Source: Dendrobium chrysotoxum
Lineage: Eukaryota; Streptophyta; Magnoliopsida; Asparagales; Orchidaceae
NCBI GenBank assembly: GCA_019925795.1
Contig: CM034306.1
Location: 48,974,758-49,038,757 of the forward strand
Reading direction: 5' to 3'
DNA length: 64,000 nt
The notes under the pieces are model-generated. The model was given only the letters and a program-made list of their open reading frames with translations. It made no database searches and was not told the origin of the DNA. The position numbers and the translations under genes were made by a program. Of this stretch, positions 53,275-64,000 are shown piece after piece. Within the stretch, counting starts at the first letter, position 1. Every line of letters begins with the position of its first letter.

Positions 53275-54360
53275 CTAACCAAGGTGATCATCACCCATCA
53301 GACACAAGTTTGTTTCCTCCTCTTCAGCTTCAGTCTCAGAAGAGTCGGATGCAAAGTCTGCCCATAACGCCTTCTGAATCTGCTTCTTGTCCTTTCTAAA
53401 CTTTGGTTTCTCCTCACCCTTCTCCTTGCTTGGGTGAGCTTTAAGTGTAGGACAATCAGCCTTAATGTGTCCAGGCTTCCTGCATTCAAAACAAACAGAT
53501 TTAGATGGACCCTTAAAATTTTTACTGGACTTACCCTTGTTCCACTTCTGATAGTTCTTATGTTTCTTCCTTAGAAAGCTTTTGAACTGCCTTGTAATTA
53601 AGGCAACATCATCGCTATCAGACCCGGAAGTGCTAGCATCTGAATCTTTGGCCTTTAGTGCCACTGTCTTCTCTTTCTTGCGTTCACCTGCATCAAGTTG
53701 CCTTTGGTTCACCCCTTGCTCATAAGTAATGAGTGATCCAAGTAAGCTGTCAATAGAGTAAGTATTTAAATCATTAGATTCAGTGATCGCAAAAATCTTA
53801 GCATCATAAGAAGCAGGCAAACATCTCAGAATTTTGTTCACTCTTTCGTAGTTAGTAAGTTCTCTACCTAAAGCATGCAAAGAGGTAACAATCTGAGTGA
53901 GCCTTATGTACATTTCTGAAATAGTCTCACTAGGTTTCATGCGAAAAAGTTCGTAATCATGTAACAAGATGTTTAACCTAGATTGTTTGACTTCAGTTAT
54001 ACCTTCGTATGTTATGCATAATCTATCCCAGATTTCCTTTCCAGTTGTACAAGTAGAAACACGCATATAGTCTTCAGATTTTAAAGCACAAAAGAAACAG
54101 TTCAAGCATTTTGCATTTAACTGTGCTAAATCATGATCATCAAACGTCCAATCAGCAAAATGTAATTCAGTTTTCACATTGTTAATCAATCTAAAAGGTG
54201 GTTCGTATCCGTCCTTAACTAACATCCACATGTGATAATCAATAGATTGCAGAAAAGTAGACATGCGTGTTTTCCAAAAATCAAAAGGACTATTGTCAAA
54301 CAACGGTGGTCTTGTAATGGAATAGCCTTCAGCAGTATTACGATTGTTACAGTTAGCCAT
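53275..54360 (-). CDS. Copia B gag (361 codons open)
   Basis: Starts MANCNNRNTAEGYSITRPPL 42 bases after the primer-binding site. UBN2-type gag domain, about residues 40-220 (FWKTRMSTFLQSIDYHMWML, EIWDRLCITYEG, SRLNILLHDYELFRMKPSET), a Ser/Asp-rich linker, a basic stretch, and a CCHC zinc knuckle CFECRKPGHIKADC at about residues 290-303. Ends in an acidic tail (ETEAEEEETNLCLMGDD) with a stop that probably truncates a longer gag-pol frame. The protein would assemble cytoplasmic particles packaging element RNA. Best preserved open frame of the window. Confidence 0.85.
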   Translation of the reverse strand: MANCNNRNTAEGYSITRPPLFDNSPFDFWKTRMSTFLQSIDYHMWMLVKDGYEPPFRLINNVKTELHFADWTFDDHDLAQLNAKCLNCFFCALKSEDYMRVSTCTTGKEIWDRLCITYEGITEVKQSRLNILLHDYELFRMKPSETISEMYIRLTQIVTSLHALGRELTNYERVNKILRCLPASYDAKIFAITESNDLNTYSIDSLLGSLITYEQGVNQRQLDAGERKKEKTVALKAKDSDASTSGSDSDDVALITRQFKSFLRKKHKNYQKWNKGKSSKNFKGPSKSVCFECRKPGHIKADCPTLKAHPSKEKGEEKPKFRKDKKQIQKALWADFASDSSETEAEEEETNLCLMGDDHLG

Positions 54361-54401
54361 GGATCAAATTCAAAAGTTTTTAAACCTAAATTTTGAATCC
54401 C

Positions 54402-54413
54402 GCTCTGATACCA
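54402..54413 (-). promoter_or_regulatory. tRNA-Met(i) primer-binding site of copia B
   Basis: TGGTATCAGAGC on minus, two bases after the 5' LTR end. Confidence 0.92.
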
Positions 54414-54622
54414 CTTGAGAGTTCGATAGGGATGTTAAGCCCTAGTGAACTAGTCCCGAGGCTAACCAAGAGGGGGGGTGAATTGGATATTTAAAAATTT
54501 CACAACAATAATGAAAAATCTTTTCAATATTTAGCAGCAGAAACAATTAAACAAGAACAAAAAGATCAATTTCAGATATTCACCCACGTAGTTAATATCA
54601 AAAAGTAAAGTGCAGAACTGAA

Positions 54623-54916
54623 TCAGAAAAGCAAACCAGATTTTATAGTGGTTCGGTCAACTTGACCAACGTCCACTCCCCGGAGCCTCCCCTCCGGGTA
54701 TTGCACTAAATAAAAAGTGTCTCTCCTTTTGCTCCCACAGTAAGGCGGAGAAGCCTGTACAAACACCTCCTTTTCACCACACGGTGAGGCAGAGAACCCG
54801 ACCTCCTTTTGCTTCCTCCTGAAGCAGGCAGAGAACCTTCGAACTCCTTTTGCTTCCACCTGAAGCGGCCAGAGAACCCCGGATCTTCTTACGAACGATC
54901 CTCCCTCGACAAACAC
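54623..54916 (-). other. 97-codon leader frame in copia B 5' LTR
   Basis: MFVEGGSFVRRSGVL to TTIKSGLLF. Same length and unit structure as in the other LTRs. Confidence 0.4.
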
Positions 54917-55144
54917 CGACTAGACGAAGGACGACGAGCAAAGAAGATGACTCTGATCCGTGCTTGGAGCAACCTTAGTGAATCCCTCACTAACTCCCCC
55001 TCACAAGATCTTCTCTCTCTCTCCTAACTCTCTCTCTCTCTCTAGGGTTTCTCAGGGAAGGAAGGTGGCAAAAGATTTTTCTTGTTTCAAGAAAAAGTTC
55101 TTTTATAGGAGGGCTTAAAATTTGCCCTAAATCTCAACTGGTCG

Positions 55145-55830
55145 GCCAAGATCGTTTAGGACGATCGATAGATCGTCCTGTACGATCAGTTCAAATTCAG
55201 CTGTTTCAGCCTGGACGATCTGGCTCTTCTGGACGAACAGTAGAAAAAATTGTTCATATCGTCTCGTACGATCCTGCGATCGTCCGGGACGATTAGTGTA
55301 AATCGAGGAATATCATCCAGAAGACAGTTCGGGTCGTCCAGAGAAATTTGTGCTGGACGACCAAAACATAACTTGATCATCCAGGACGATAGGGATATCG
55401 TCCTGTACGATTAGTTCAAAAAGTGCCCAAATCATCCTGAACACAGTTCGGGTCGTACAGCTGAAATGCACTAGACGATCATGATCGTCCGGGACGATCC
55501 TGCGATCGTCCAGGATGATATGATCGTATCAATCAAAAATAAATTGCTTTTCTTAATTACCAGATTAAATTAGGCATGATTGTACTGAATCATCCAGAAA
55601 GATACACGTATCATCCAGGACGATCAGACCAAATAACTAAAAATAAAAACTTGCCTAACTTGATCTGGCGGCTGAGAATTTCTGATTTGAGGATATCGTC
55701 CCGTACGATCCAAAGATCGTCTAGGACGATCTGCTTAATCAGACCCTCTTAACTTAGTCGCCCTAATTAGGGTTTTTATTTTTACCTGATCGTCCAGGAC
55801 GATGTGAATATCGTCCAAGACGATCTGAAC
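55145..55830 (-). promoter_or_regulatory. U3 palindrome doublet array of copia B 5' LTR
   Basis: Examples: GATCGTCCAGGACGAT followed 21 bp on by TATCGTCCAAGACGAT (near 55790), and ATCGTCCCGTACGATC followed 21 bp on by GATCGTCTAGGACGATC (near 55700). This LTR may be the functional promoter copy for element B. Confidence 0.8.
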
Positions 55831-56129
55831 AAAAACTGAACAGAAACTCTAATTCACTCAAGCTCTCCCCCTGAGTATGTGTGTGCAAGGTTACTTAGCT
55901 AGGGGATCAGTTACATTACAATTGAATCAATAAAATGAAAAATAGTACATTGGACACACTTGGACCTGATCTTGAGTCAGCTTGATTTGCTCGTGATCTT
56001 TTATGCCTGAAATGGGTTAGCCAAGCAAAACACACTGGAGACATATTTGTCATCATCAAAACCAGATTTGCAACGCATAGCACTGTTGACCTCATTTTTG
56101 TATGAGCTCAGTAGGACCAATCCAGACCT

Positions 56130-56690
56130 TAGGATCTTTCCAATCCTTAGGATTTAATCTTGACCCTAGGATCAATCTGATCTTAGTTCAATCTAGATTC
56201 AGATCAATCAAATCTCTAGACTATTTTAGATCTTAGGATCTTCCCTAGATTTTATATCTTAGGATCATTCTAGACCCTAGGATTCTACCTGACTCTAGAT
56301 CATATGATCCTCTTAGACCCTAGGATTCTCCTAGATTTATCTAGAGCTTAGGATTCTTCTATATCCTAAGACTATTCTAGATCCCAGGCCCTAGGACTTC
56401 CAAACCCTAAGATTTTCCTAGAAATCAAACTTTAGGATCTACTCTAGATCCTAAGATCCTTCTAGATCTTGAATCTTAGGATTCCTAGATCTTAGGATTC
56501 TTCTAGATTATAGGATTCTTCCAGACCCCAGATCCTAGGATTTCCCTAGGACTTCTAGATTCTAGGATCTTCCCAGACTCCAGTCCCTAGGATCTATTCT
56601 AGACCCTAGGATTCCCTTAAGCTGATTTGGACCCTAGGACCTACTCTAAACCCTAGGATTCTTCTAGATCAATCCAAATTTCAATTCAAT
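56130..56690. repeat. Degenerate CCTAGG/CTAGGATT short-period array
   Basis: Dozens of variants of CTAGACCCTAGGATTC and AGATCTTAGGATC at irregular 15-25-bp spacing. The core CCTAGG is palindromic. No coding sequence. Confidence 0.8.
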
Positions 56691-57119
56691 CTAAACTTAA
56701 TTCAAATTCTATCATTCAAGCTCAAAATCCAATTCAAAACCAGATTTCCAGATTCAAATCTAAGGCCAAAGGTCTAAGTCCTAAAAGCCTTTTCCAGCAA
56801 ATTTTTGAACACCTTAAAACCCTATCAAATGACCTCTGATTCAAGATCTGTCAGTTCTACACTGATGTGACATGTCTCTAGAGGCAATCCTCCAAATTTG
56901 AGCTCATTCTGAGGTCTCTAACCCTAGAAACTGAATTGAAATCAAAGGCTGTAAAACCTTCAAATATTTACAGTCCATGCCACTGGACCTACCACCCAGT
57001 GGATTTTGATCCTGGAGCTTTCTCCAAAGCTTCAAATCACTTCCAGACCCTTGATTATGACCCATTAAATAATAAACTACATTTTGTTGGACTCAATTTG
57101 ACCCCCAGTTGACCAGGGG

Positions 57120-57770
57120 TCAAAATGACCAAAATGCCCCTATGGGGTGTGAATAGTCACTTTGGTCAAATGAGCTCCAAATCAAATGCAACCACCTCCA
57201 GCAAGTTTCAAATTTCAAACCAAATCCATTGAACCCAGAACCAGCCCCTGGGTCAACTTGGTTGACCAAGTCAACCTAGTTGACCTAGAAGGTCCCTTTA
57301 GGGTCAAAACAGGTCATTCTGACCAAATGACCTCCTTTGACCTTGGGACCACCTCCATTGGTCTCCAAATATTATTTCAAATCTGTTGAACCCATTCCCA
57401 GACCCTGGACCCACCTGATTGACCAAGTCAACCAGGTTTGACCTAAAGGCCCATTAAGGGCCCAAATAGGTCATTTTGACCAAACAATCTCTCCAGACCT
57501 TGAGACCACCACCAGTAGACTCAGAATGTCATTCTGAACTGGTCGAATCCAATCCCTGACCCTGGGTCAACCTGGTTGACCAAGTCAACCCAGTTGACCC
57601 ATTAAACCCAACCCTTTAAGAGCCAAAACGGGTCATTTTGACCAAATGACCATTCCAGACCTTGGAACTACCTCCACTAGACCCCATTCATCATTTCAAA
57701 CCATTCCAACCCAAACCCTGGCTCTGGGTCAACTTAGTTGTCCAAGTCAACCAAGTTGACCATTTCAAAC
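57120..57770. repeat. Four tandem 157-162-bp units with inverted W-box pairs
   Basis: GGTTGACCAAGTCAACC (two W-box cores TTGAC facing each other around CAA) occurs at 57260, as variants at 57417 and 57736, and exactly at 57574. Spacings are 157, 157 and 162 bp. Units also share TCATTTTGACCAAATGACC and CCTTGRRACCACCTCCA segments. Confidence 0.85.
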
Positions 57771-58560
57771 CCTTAAACCTCCCTATTTCAAATCAAATCT
57801 CAAATATATCAAAATCAAGCCTTCTAAAATACTCAAACCTCCTTAAACATGCCCATGATGATTTGGATTGAACTGGTCACTATGACCCAGCCACTAGTTG
57901 ACTTGGTCAACTAAACTCAATTCAAGTCAATTCAAGGTAATATGGGCCCTTTAAGGACTCATATCCAAATTAATCCAAATCAAATCTTTCAAATTCTCTA
58001 ATTCTTTTCAAATGATGATTCAGACTTGTCCAAACCTATTTAGGCTCAAACCACTTTGATTTGACTTGATTAGCTCTTGATCCATAGTCAAATTACTTCA
58101 ATACCCTTTCTAAGGTAGTCAAACCCCCATATACCTTTGACCCCTTATTCAAATATCCATATCATGACTATGGCTCACTCTTTTTCATCCCATTTAACCT
58201 TCAAATGGTTTTCACATCATAGCCTAGCCATTTTGACTAAGTTTGACTAGTCAAACTAGTCAAAATGACTAAGTTTTCCTTGAACAATCAAGTTCATCTT
58301 CAAGTATCAAATTCACCACTTCAAACCTATTCCAAATCCTTCAAAATCTTCCAACCCTTCCCTGAATTTCATATCATTAATCTTGACCAAAGTTGACTGG
58401 TCAAAACCAGTCAACTAGAGACCTAGAATCCTATTGCTACGGTCAAACTCATATCCCTTCAATCTAGACTTGCCCAGTTCACCCCAAGGACTCCAGAAGC
58501 TTCTCTGGAGCTAACCAGACCTAACCCAAGTCTTGGCACATCCCTTAGCTCAACCCCAAT
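57771..58560. other. W-box-rich flank of the long repeat, no gene
   Basis: Continues with many TTGACT/GTCAA words (for example GACTAAGTTTGACTAGTCAA near 58234) but without the regular 157-bp period. Possibly part of the U3 of the long LTR-like repeat. Confidence 0.55.
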
Positions 58561-58840
58561 GGCTCTAGATGGTCCCCTCCACGTGAGGAGGTCTCCTAAT
58601 CGTTCTCACCTGGGCAGCATGCCTCCTGGTGATATAACCGTCTAGTCCAGGTGTCTTTGATCTAGAGATTCTCCCTGAAACATCCAGGCCGTCCAGATGA
58701 GCTCCAGCAGCTGAATAGGAGGGAGAGAGACGAGAGAGCGCATTAGGAACCAATTTCCCATTCCAGTCCAGCTCCAGAGGAGGGAACATTTTGTTTTGCC
58801 TCCTAAAGCCCTCTCCCATCTTTTCCAATCCTTTCCCGGC

Positions 58841-58850
58841 GTTTAAAAGC
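58841..58850 (+). promoter_or_regulatory. Candidate TATA box of long LTR-like repeat
   Basis: GTTTAAAAGC follows a W-box-rich stretch and precedes the leader-like start of the repeat, about 80 bp before the part that is shared with copy 1. Confidence 0.35.
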
Positions 58851-61800
58851 TATTGGTGGTGAGGTTGACGCGAGACCGAAACCACCATCCATCCAAGCCG
58901 TTCCAACTCTTCATAGAAGCTTCCTCCAGGCTCGAGGTCTTCAAGAGAACTAAGCGCGGACAATCTACAAGCTCAGAAAAATTTAAATCATCCAAAACCG
59001 TCGAGTATATCAAGGTATATCTTAAACCCTAGGATTTTTCTTAGGTTCCTAAATGATTTTCTGAGCATTGCATCAATGGCCTAAAAATCAATTCCACATT
59101 CTTTATTAAACCCTATTATGCCTCTGTCTAAGTTCTTAAGCCCTTCCTTTCACTATATTTAGAAGATGACATCAAAATTTCAGTCTAGGGTTTGCGGGTG
59201 AGCGGAGGAAGATGATGATCCCACAGCCGTTAGATCAGTTTATTTTAGATCAACGGCTGTGATTAAGCCTAATCTGCGGTCCGGTTTGATTTCTCTAAAC
59301 CGTGGATTGATTAAACCGTCGTCCACCTGGATCCAAACTGTTAATTCAAAATGCGGGCTGCATCCAGGCCGTCCGAGCTTCCTGAATCAAGATCAGCTAC
59401 GGGCATGATCTTAACCGTTGGATCAGCGCTGTGTTAGATCCGACGGTTCAAGCAAGTGCCGCGCTGGATAAGTGGCGGGACCCGCTTGATCGCCGCCATC
59501 CGCGTGGTCTAATCCCCAGCTGACGCGTGTCTGGTCAGCGCCGCTGTTTGACCGGCCCATTAAAACTATTTAAATAATTCCAGAAATTGTTCAGAACTTC
59601 AAAAACTCATGGGAATTTCATTTCCCAACCATTTTTGGAGTTCTTGGGCTCGTTCTGCTCGTATTTTTATCTAGTTTATTTTTAAAATAAAATAAAAATA
59701 TTTTGATTTATATTTTGTTAATTATTTCATTTATTCAAAAAACCTTTTTTTTAATTATAAATAAATATATATGTATTATTTTAAGCTAGAATTCGGCAGA
59801 GGTATTCTAGGATCTGTTTATGATCTCCCATAATTTTCTTAAGTCCTATTGATGCAATCTCATATACATTATGAATTTACAAAAATATTGGTCATAATTT
59901 GACTTATATTTTTGAAAATTCATAATTCTTTTAAAAAAATTCCAATTCATGCATGCTAGGGCTCTATGGAATCAGTAACAAACCCTCTATCACTGAAAAA
60001 TATATCTAAGTCATTATTATGTATGGTTTAAGAAGTTTAGGTATCAAGAATGTTTGGATCTATACTTATACTTATTAAACCATGCATAGTTATGATGTCA
60101 AATTGGGTTAGGTATGATTTGAGAATGTCCCCTACATCTTCAAATGACTTCAATCCACTCTGATATGTTCATTTCTTTATGGCTAATCATCAAAGTTATA
60201 GGTGACTATGTAGCCTATAACTTTAATGATTTACTATAAAATCCTTCCATAGAGCATTAGGATATTTTTCATTCTATTCATGATTGATTATGTTGATGTG
60301 ATTGTAATTAATGTTCAAGGGTCTAGAAACCTTGATTCAAACCCAATTAAACTTAGTGCCATCCTTAAGTACAATAATTAAGGACTTTGCTTAGAGAATT
60401 TAGAAAAATTCCAATAATTAGGATTGACCCCCTATTGACTTGAAACTCAAACCATTTGAACTTAGTGACACTCTAATACTTAGGAAATTTTCCCACTGAA
60501 TTTTGAAGTCATTAAGCCCCTTAATTAACCTAATCAAACTTAAACCTTAATTAAGCCATTAAACCTTCCAGAAATTCTAATAAATCAAATTTAAATCCAA
60601 AAAATAAAATTAACTCCTCTAATTGACCAGAATTGAACCCTTAATATGTGAAAAATAAAAGCCCCTTGACTGGACTTCAAAATTAAGTTTAATTTGAGTT
60701 TAATTAAAATTCAATATTTAATTAAATTAATTAATTAAAAATAATTAAAAATTCCAGAAAATTTCCAAACACTTGGAAATCACTCCTTAGGTCATTCCTG
60801 ACCTTTGGAGTTGATTTCAAGGAGTTTGGAGGTCATTTGGATTCAAATCATAAAAATGGCTTTAATTAAACCAATTTTGAAAATTCAATAAATAGTCAAA
60901 ACTTCAAAAATTCATAACTAATTCAAATGAACCCCAAATTGAGCAAACTCAAAGGAATACAACTCATCTTAAGCTCTAATATTTATTAAAAATGTTAAGT
61001 TTCCAGAAATCAATCAATTTTGAAAAAGTCAACTTTTGGTCAAACTTAGTTCAAATTCAAGTCAAAACTTCAAACCTTCATAATAAAATATAGAAAAATC
61101 CAATTTCAGCGTACTTACTGTCTAACTGATCATATTAAGGTCTAGTATTTTAATAAAATATTAAGTTTCTAGAAAATACTTTAAATTAAAAAGTCAACTT
61201 TTGACCCTTGAATTAAATGATTAAAATAATCCAGAAAATTCCAAAATTCAATAAATCATTAAAAATTCCAGAAAATCTTAAATCAACATTAAAACCAGCA
61301 ACCAACTGATTATAATTAAAAATTAATCAACTTTCAAACTTTAATTAAACTTAAATCACTTAATTATATCGGGTATCACTGGGTAACCCAGGCCTACGAG
61401 GCTATTAAATTAGCCCCAAGGAAGGTGAAATAAACTTCACGGCCTCGGTGTGCAACAAAGGTGATATCCTACAAACAATCAAAATCATTTTTAAAATCAA
61501 TTTTAAATCATTAAGATTTAAAGTTTAACCTAAATCCTCCCTTAAACATTCAACCAACTTGAACCTCAAGCAACTTCAATCAAGTACCCTATCTAGGATA
61601 TATCAAAGCCACACAGCTTACCTCACACACTTTAGATGGTTTGCTAGGACAACCAACTCTAGTTTTAGGCTAGGCCGGTGTTTACTTTTCTGCTGTGTGC
61701 CGGGTTTTCGAGCTTTCACTGTATGCTGTTTGCTAGACATAGAATTGCTGTGATTGTTTATTTATTTACTGCATTCTGTGATATGATTGATTGTACGATA

Positions 61801-62154
61801 GATCTACCCTTAGGTTAGGAATGATTTACACTAATTCAATCTTATGCAGATGGCCATGCTCATACAGGGCATAAATTAAAGGGGGTAAAATTATAATTAT
61901 TAAATTGCACAGGTGCTCCAGAAAATTGCTTAAGTCCCCCTTTAAATCAAAAAAAGCATGGCCAAGCGTGGCTGTGATTGAGTATTTTAATTTCAAATAT
62001 ATAACTGCTTGGGATGTCAAATATAAGCTGCTGATTATTAGGATAACCCTACAGGTTGTTGAGTCTAGATTTTTAATTTCAATTTGATGTAATTTGATTT
62101 AAATTGAGTTGTAATGTTTAAAGTAATTTGAGATTGAGATACTTAAACATCCAA

Positions 62155-62291
62155 TTTGGAATCCAAAGAGGAAGGAACATCCCTTAGGGGAGAGTTCCTA
62201 TCCATTTGGAGATCCAAATTAGGATGAAGTTCAAGTATCCAAAGAGAAAAGATAACACCCCTATCTAGGGGGAGTTTCTTTTCATTTGGAT
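62155..62291 (+). other. Tandem stem-loop pair in copy 2
   Basis: Counterpart of 3481-3617. The inner stem of the second is CACCCC...GGGGG around TATCTA. Folding is kept although bases between the two differ. Confidence 0.65.
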
Positions 62292-63537
62292 ATCCAGATC
62301 CGACGATCCAAGGAGTTCTAAGGAGACGAAGAAGTGAAGAACGAGAAGAATCTCAAATCTCAAAGTCACTTGAGTCTTAGGAGTAGAATCCGGGCTGTAG
62401 TCAGTGGTACCCGGCCACTTTACTTTCCTGCAGGTCCTAGGTTGTATAATTAAGTGGCACTTGCCACATGGACTTTCATTTTGAATATTTATTTAATTGA
62501 TTTAATTATTTAATTGATTTGATTGATGTGTTGATTGCGGTTAAGGACCCACATATTTTTAAAAGTTTATTTGGCGATCTTGAATGTCGTATTTGATTTA
62601 GCCTAGAACCCGATCGGAGGCTCGTGAGGGTACGATCATTAACTCTTTCTATTTAAATAAAATTAAAAAAAAATTAAGCTCAGATAGAAACTCTAACGCT
62701 CTTAAGAAGTAAGCCCGGACTCGCCGGGAGTTTTTTATGCATCATATTGAACCTTCTCTACCTTGTTAGGCACCTCCCCGCCTGCGGGTTCTGGCAGACC
62801 ACCTGACCTATTAGGATGCAATTCTGTCCAAGGGGATGTTGTGCAATCTCTAGGATAAAACCTATTTTTAAGCCTATTTTAAAACTGCTTCATTTTGATT
62901 TAAGCATTTCATCGAGTCAATTAGCATGCATCGCATTAGTAACAAATTAAAATTGAGTCTAATTCTTAATTACATTTTTTTTATCTAGACATTTCACCCA
63001 ACATGTGTTAAGGGGTCAATTAGGATCTGCTCTAGATGTCGACCCCAACTCCTCAAACTCAATCTTAAATAACATCCTTAACCACTCTTTCATAAAGACT
63101 TTGACTCATGGTTTTAAAGCGTTTATGTGGTTTAGCTGGCTCCCCAATCCAGGCCGGGGTAAGTCCAGGATTGCATTGCATTAGCTAGGTTCTGGGTCAC
63201 TGATTCTCAGTACCCATTTTAGACTTAGGTTCAGAGGCAAATGTTCAAACTTAAGACCTCAATCTTCCGGGAATCTAATTCCCATTTTCTAATAAAATTG
63301 ACCATTTAACCATTAAATGTTTTTCAATCTAATTCAAGCCCAACACTTAGGATAGTCTGAGGTGTTTCTGAAGTAATTCAGAATCTCAAAGCACCTCCTA
63401 CTCTTCTTTCTTTGACTCCAGAAATAAGTGTTCAATCTTGAACCAATCCCTATTGAATTTCTAGTCCTTTAAACTCCTTTGATATCAATCTTTGAATTCT
63501 AAATAAAATTTGTATCGCTATTTTAATCGAGAGTATT

Positions 63538-63595
63538 CGTAGAAAATTTTATGGTTTCCTACGATGTAATTAACTACGAGGGCTTGCGCTCGTAG
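63538..63595 (+). other. Adjacent hairpins in copy 2
   Basis: Second hairpin CTACGAG (63574-63580) / CTCGTAG (63589-63595) is identical to copy 1. The first is weakened by changes in its left arm. Confidence 0.55.
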
Positions 63596-64000
63596 GAGAT
63601 TTAGAAACCTAGACCAGATTTCAAAATCAAACTTTTTCAAACCTTAAATTAATTATCTTTGGGAAATCAAAACAAAAAATGGCGATCGTTATTTTCATAT
63701 TCAAACTATTGATAATGATTGATATCTTCTTTCTTCGGATAGATATGTCAATTATAATCATAGTTCTGATTATGAAATTAATGATCCTATTCAGATTAAC
63801 ATAATCAAACAATTGATTAAACATTATTTTGATCCTTCGGGATCATATATTGTTTCTCCTTGAGTTTGATTATAATAATCATGATAAATTCAAAGATTTG
63901 TAATTTAAACCTATTAGAGAACGATACGTTCACCTTTCGAGGTGATATATCATTCATAATAAGTGTTCGATTATAAAATTTAAAATTCTAGAAATTAAAC

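Larger units (their letters stand above)
46300..56074 (-). mobile_element. SIRE/Maximus-like Ty1/copia element B, nearly complete
   Basis: On minus: 5' LTR 54416-56074, primer-binding site 54402-54413, gag 53275-54360, coiled-coil segment, pol 49489-52508, non-coding 3' region, polypurine tract, 3' LTR 46300-47938. Longer open frames than element A, so younger or better preserved. The outer end reads GATTTGCAACG instead of the expected ...CAACA, so the terminal T is changed or one base is lost. No TSD can be matched because the other end is joined to element A. Confidence 0.92.
54416..56074 (-). repeat. 5' LTR of copia B, about 1659 bp
   Basis: Ends CGAACTCTCA next to the primer-binding site. 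Palindrome doublets at about 55150-55820, again 21 bp apart where checked; TATAAAAG on minus near 55100. Confidence 0.9.
58920..64000 (+). repeat. Long LTR-like non-coding repeat, copy 2 (right end outside window)
   Basis: Same order of landmarks as copy 1: GACAATCTACAAGCTCAGAA at about 58957 (copy 1 at 43), TATCGGGTATCACTGGGTAA (61367; copy 1 at 2695), the stem-loop pair (62155), GTAAGCCCGGACTCGCCGGG (about 62709), the hairpin pair (63538) and GATATATCATTCATAATAAG (63943). The window ends about 55 bp short of where copy 1 meets the integrase fragment. No coding frame. Confidence 0.8.

Noticed and set aside
58565..58828. 87-codon minus-strand frame
   Set aside because: No recognisable domain, and it lies in the leader-like part of the long repeat.

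Overview
The window is nuclear DNA from a seed plant, most likely a flowering plant. It is AT-rich and dominated by plant-type retroelements: an L1-clade LINE, an RTE-clade LINE with the (GTT)n tail, chromodomain Ty3/gypsy elements, SIRE/Maximus-like Ty1/copia elements primed by initiator tRNA-Met, and a BED/DUF659-type hAT. There is no bacterial or organellar gene order. I cannot name the species. The only recognisable host gene is a minus-strand, intron-containing homologue of the mitochondrial complex I assembly methyltransferase NDUFAF7 (MidA family). Its exons 1-8 are scattered from 35237 down to 26858, and several carry frame breaks.

Layout. 1-5375: long non-coding LTR-like repeat (copy 1) with conserved stem-loops. 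5379-7760: tail of a chromovirus integrase with chromodomain, then its 3' UTR/LTR-like sequence. 8299-8690: a second, more decayed integrase tail. 9031-15337: complete-length but disabled L1 LINE with a 15-bp target site duplication (TSD). 16612-21691: decayed chromodomain gypsy element with 5-bp TSD TAATC. 22024-22534: hAT-like non-autonomous element. About 22600-26405: decayed RTE LINE that itself carries three nested insertions (a 103-bp RTE tail, a solo LTR and a 164-bp MITE). 26858-35237: NDUFAF7-like gene with a 3.46-kb hAT in intron 6. 35820-36350: very old Athila/Tat-like remnant. 36566-37065: assembly gap of exactly 500 N.

37066-56075 holds two related SIRE-like copia elements arranged tail-to-tail, A on plus and B on minus. 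They meet at a 66-bp junction (46234-46299) where both 3' LTRs are followed by a primer-binding site. 56076-58900 is repeat-rich DNA (a CCTAGG-type array, then a 157-bp tandem array carrying inverted W-box pairs) that leads into copy 2 of the long LTR-like repeat (58920-64000).

The most unusual signal is in the copia LTRs. The complete A LTR has seven doublets of a 15-17-bp near-palindrome (consensus ATCGTCCTGGACGAT). Members of every doublet are exactly 21 bp apart and doublets recur about every 94-117 bp, all directly upstream of the TATA box. The same LTRs keep a 97-codon reading frame made of four diverged repeats in the leader. The long LTR-like repeat also has an ordered set of stem-loops kept in both copies, and a W-box-rich putative U3.

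Nearly every coding region here is broken by stops and indels. Apart from possible regulatory effects on the NDUFAF7-like locus, the window reads as a nested transposon graveyard whose order of insertion can be partly recovered from TSDs.
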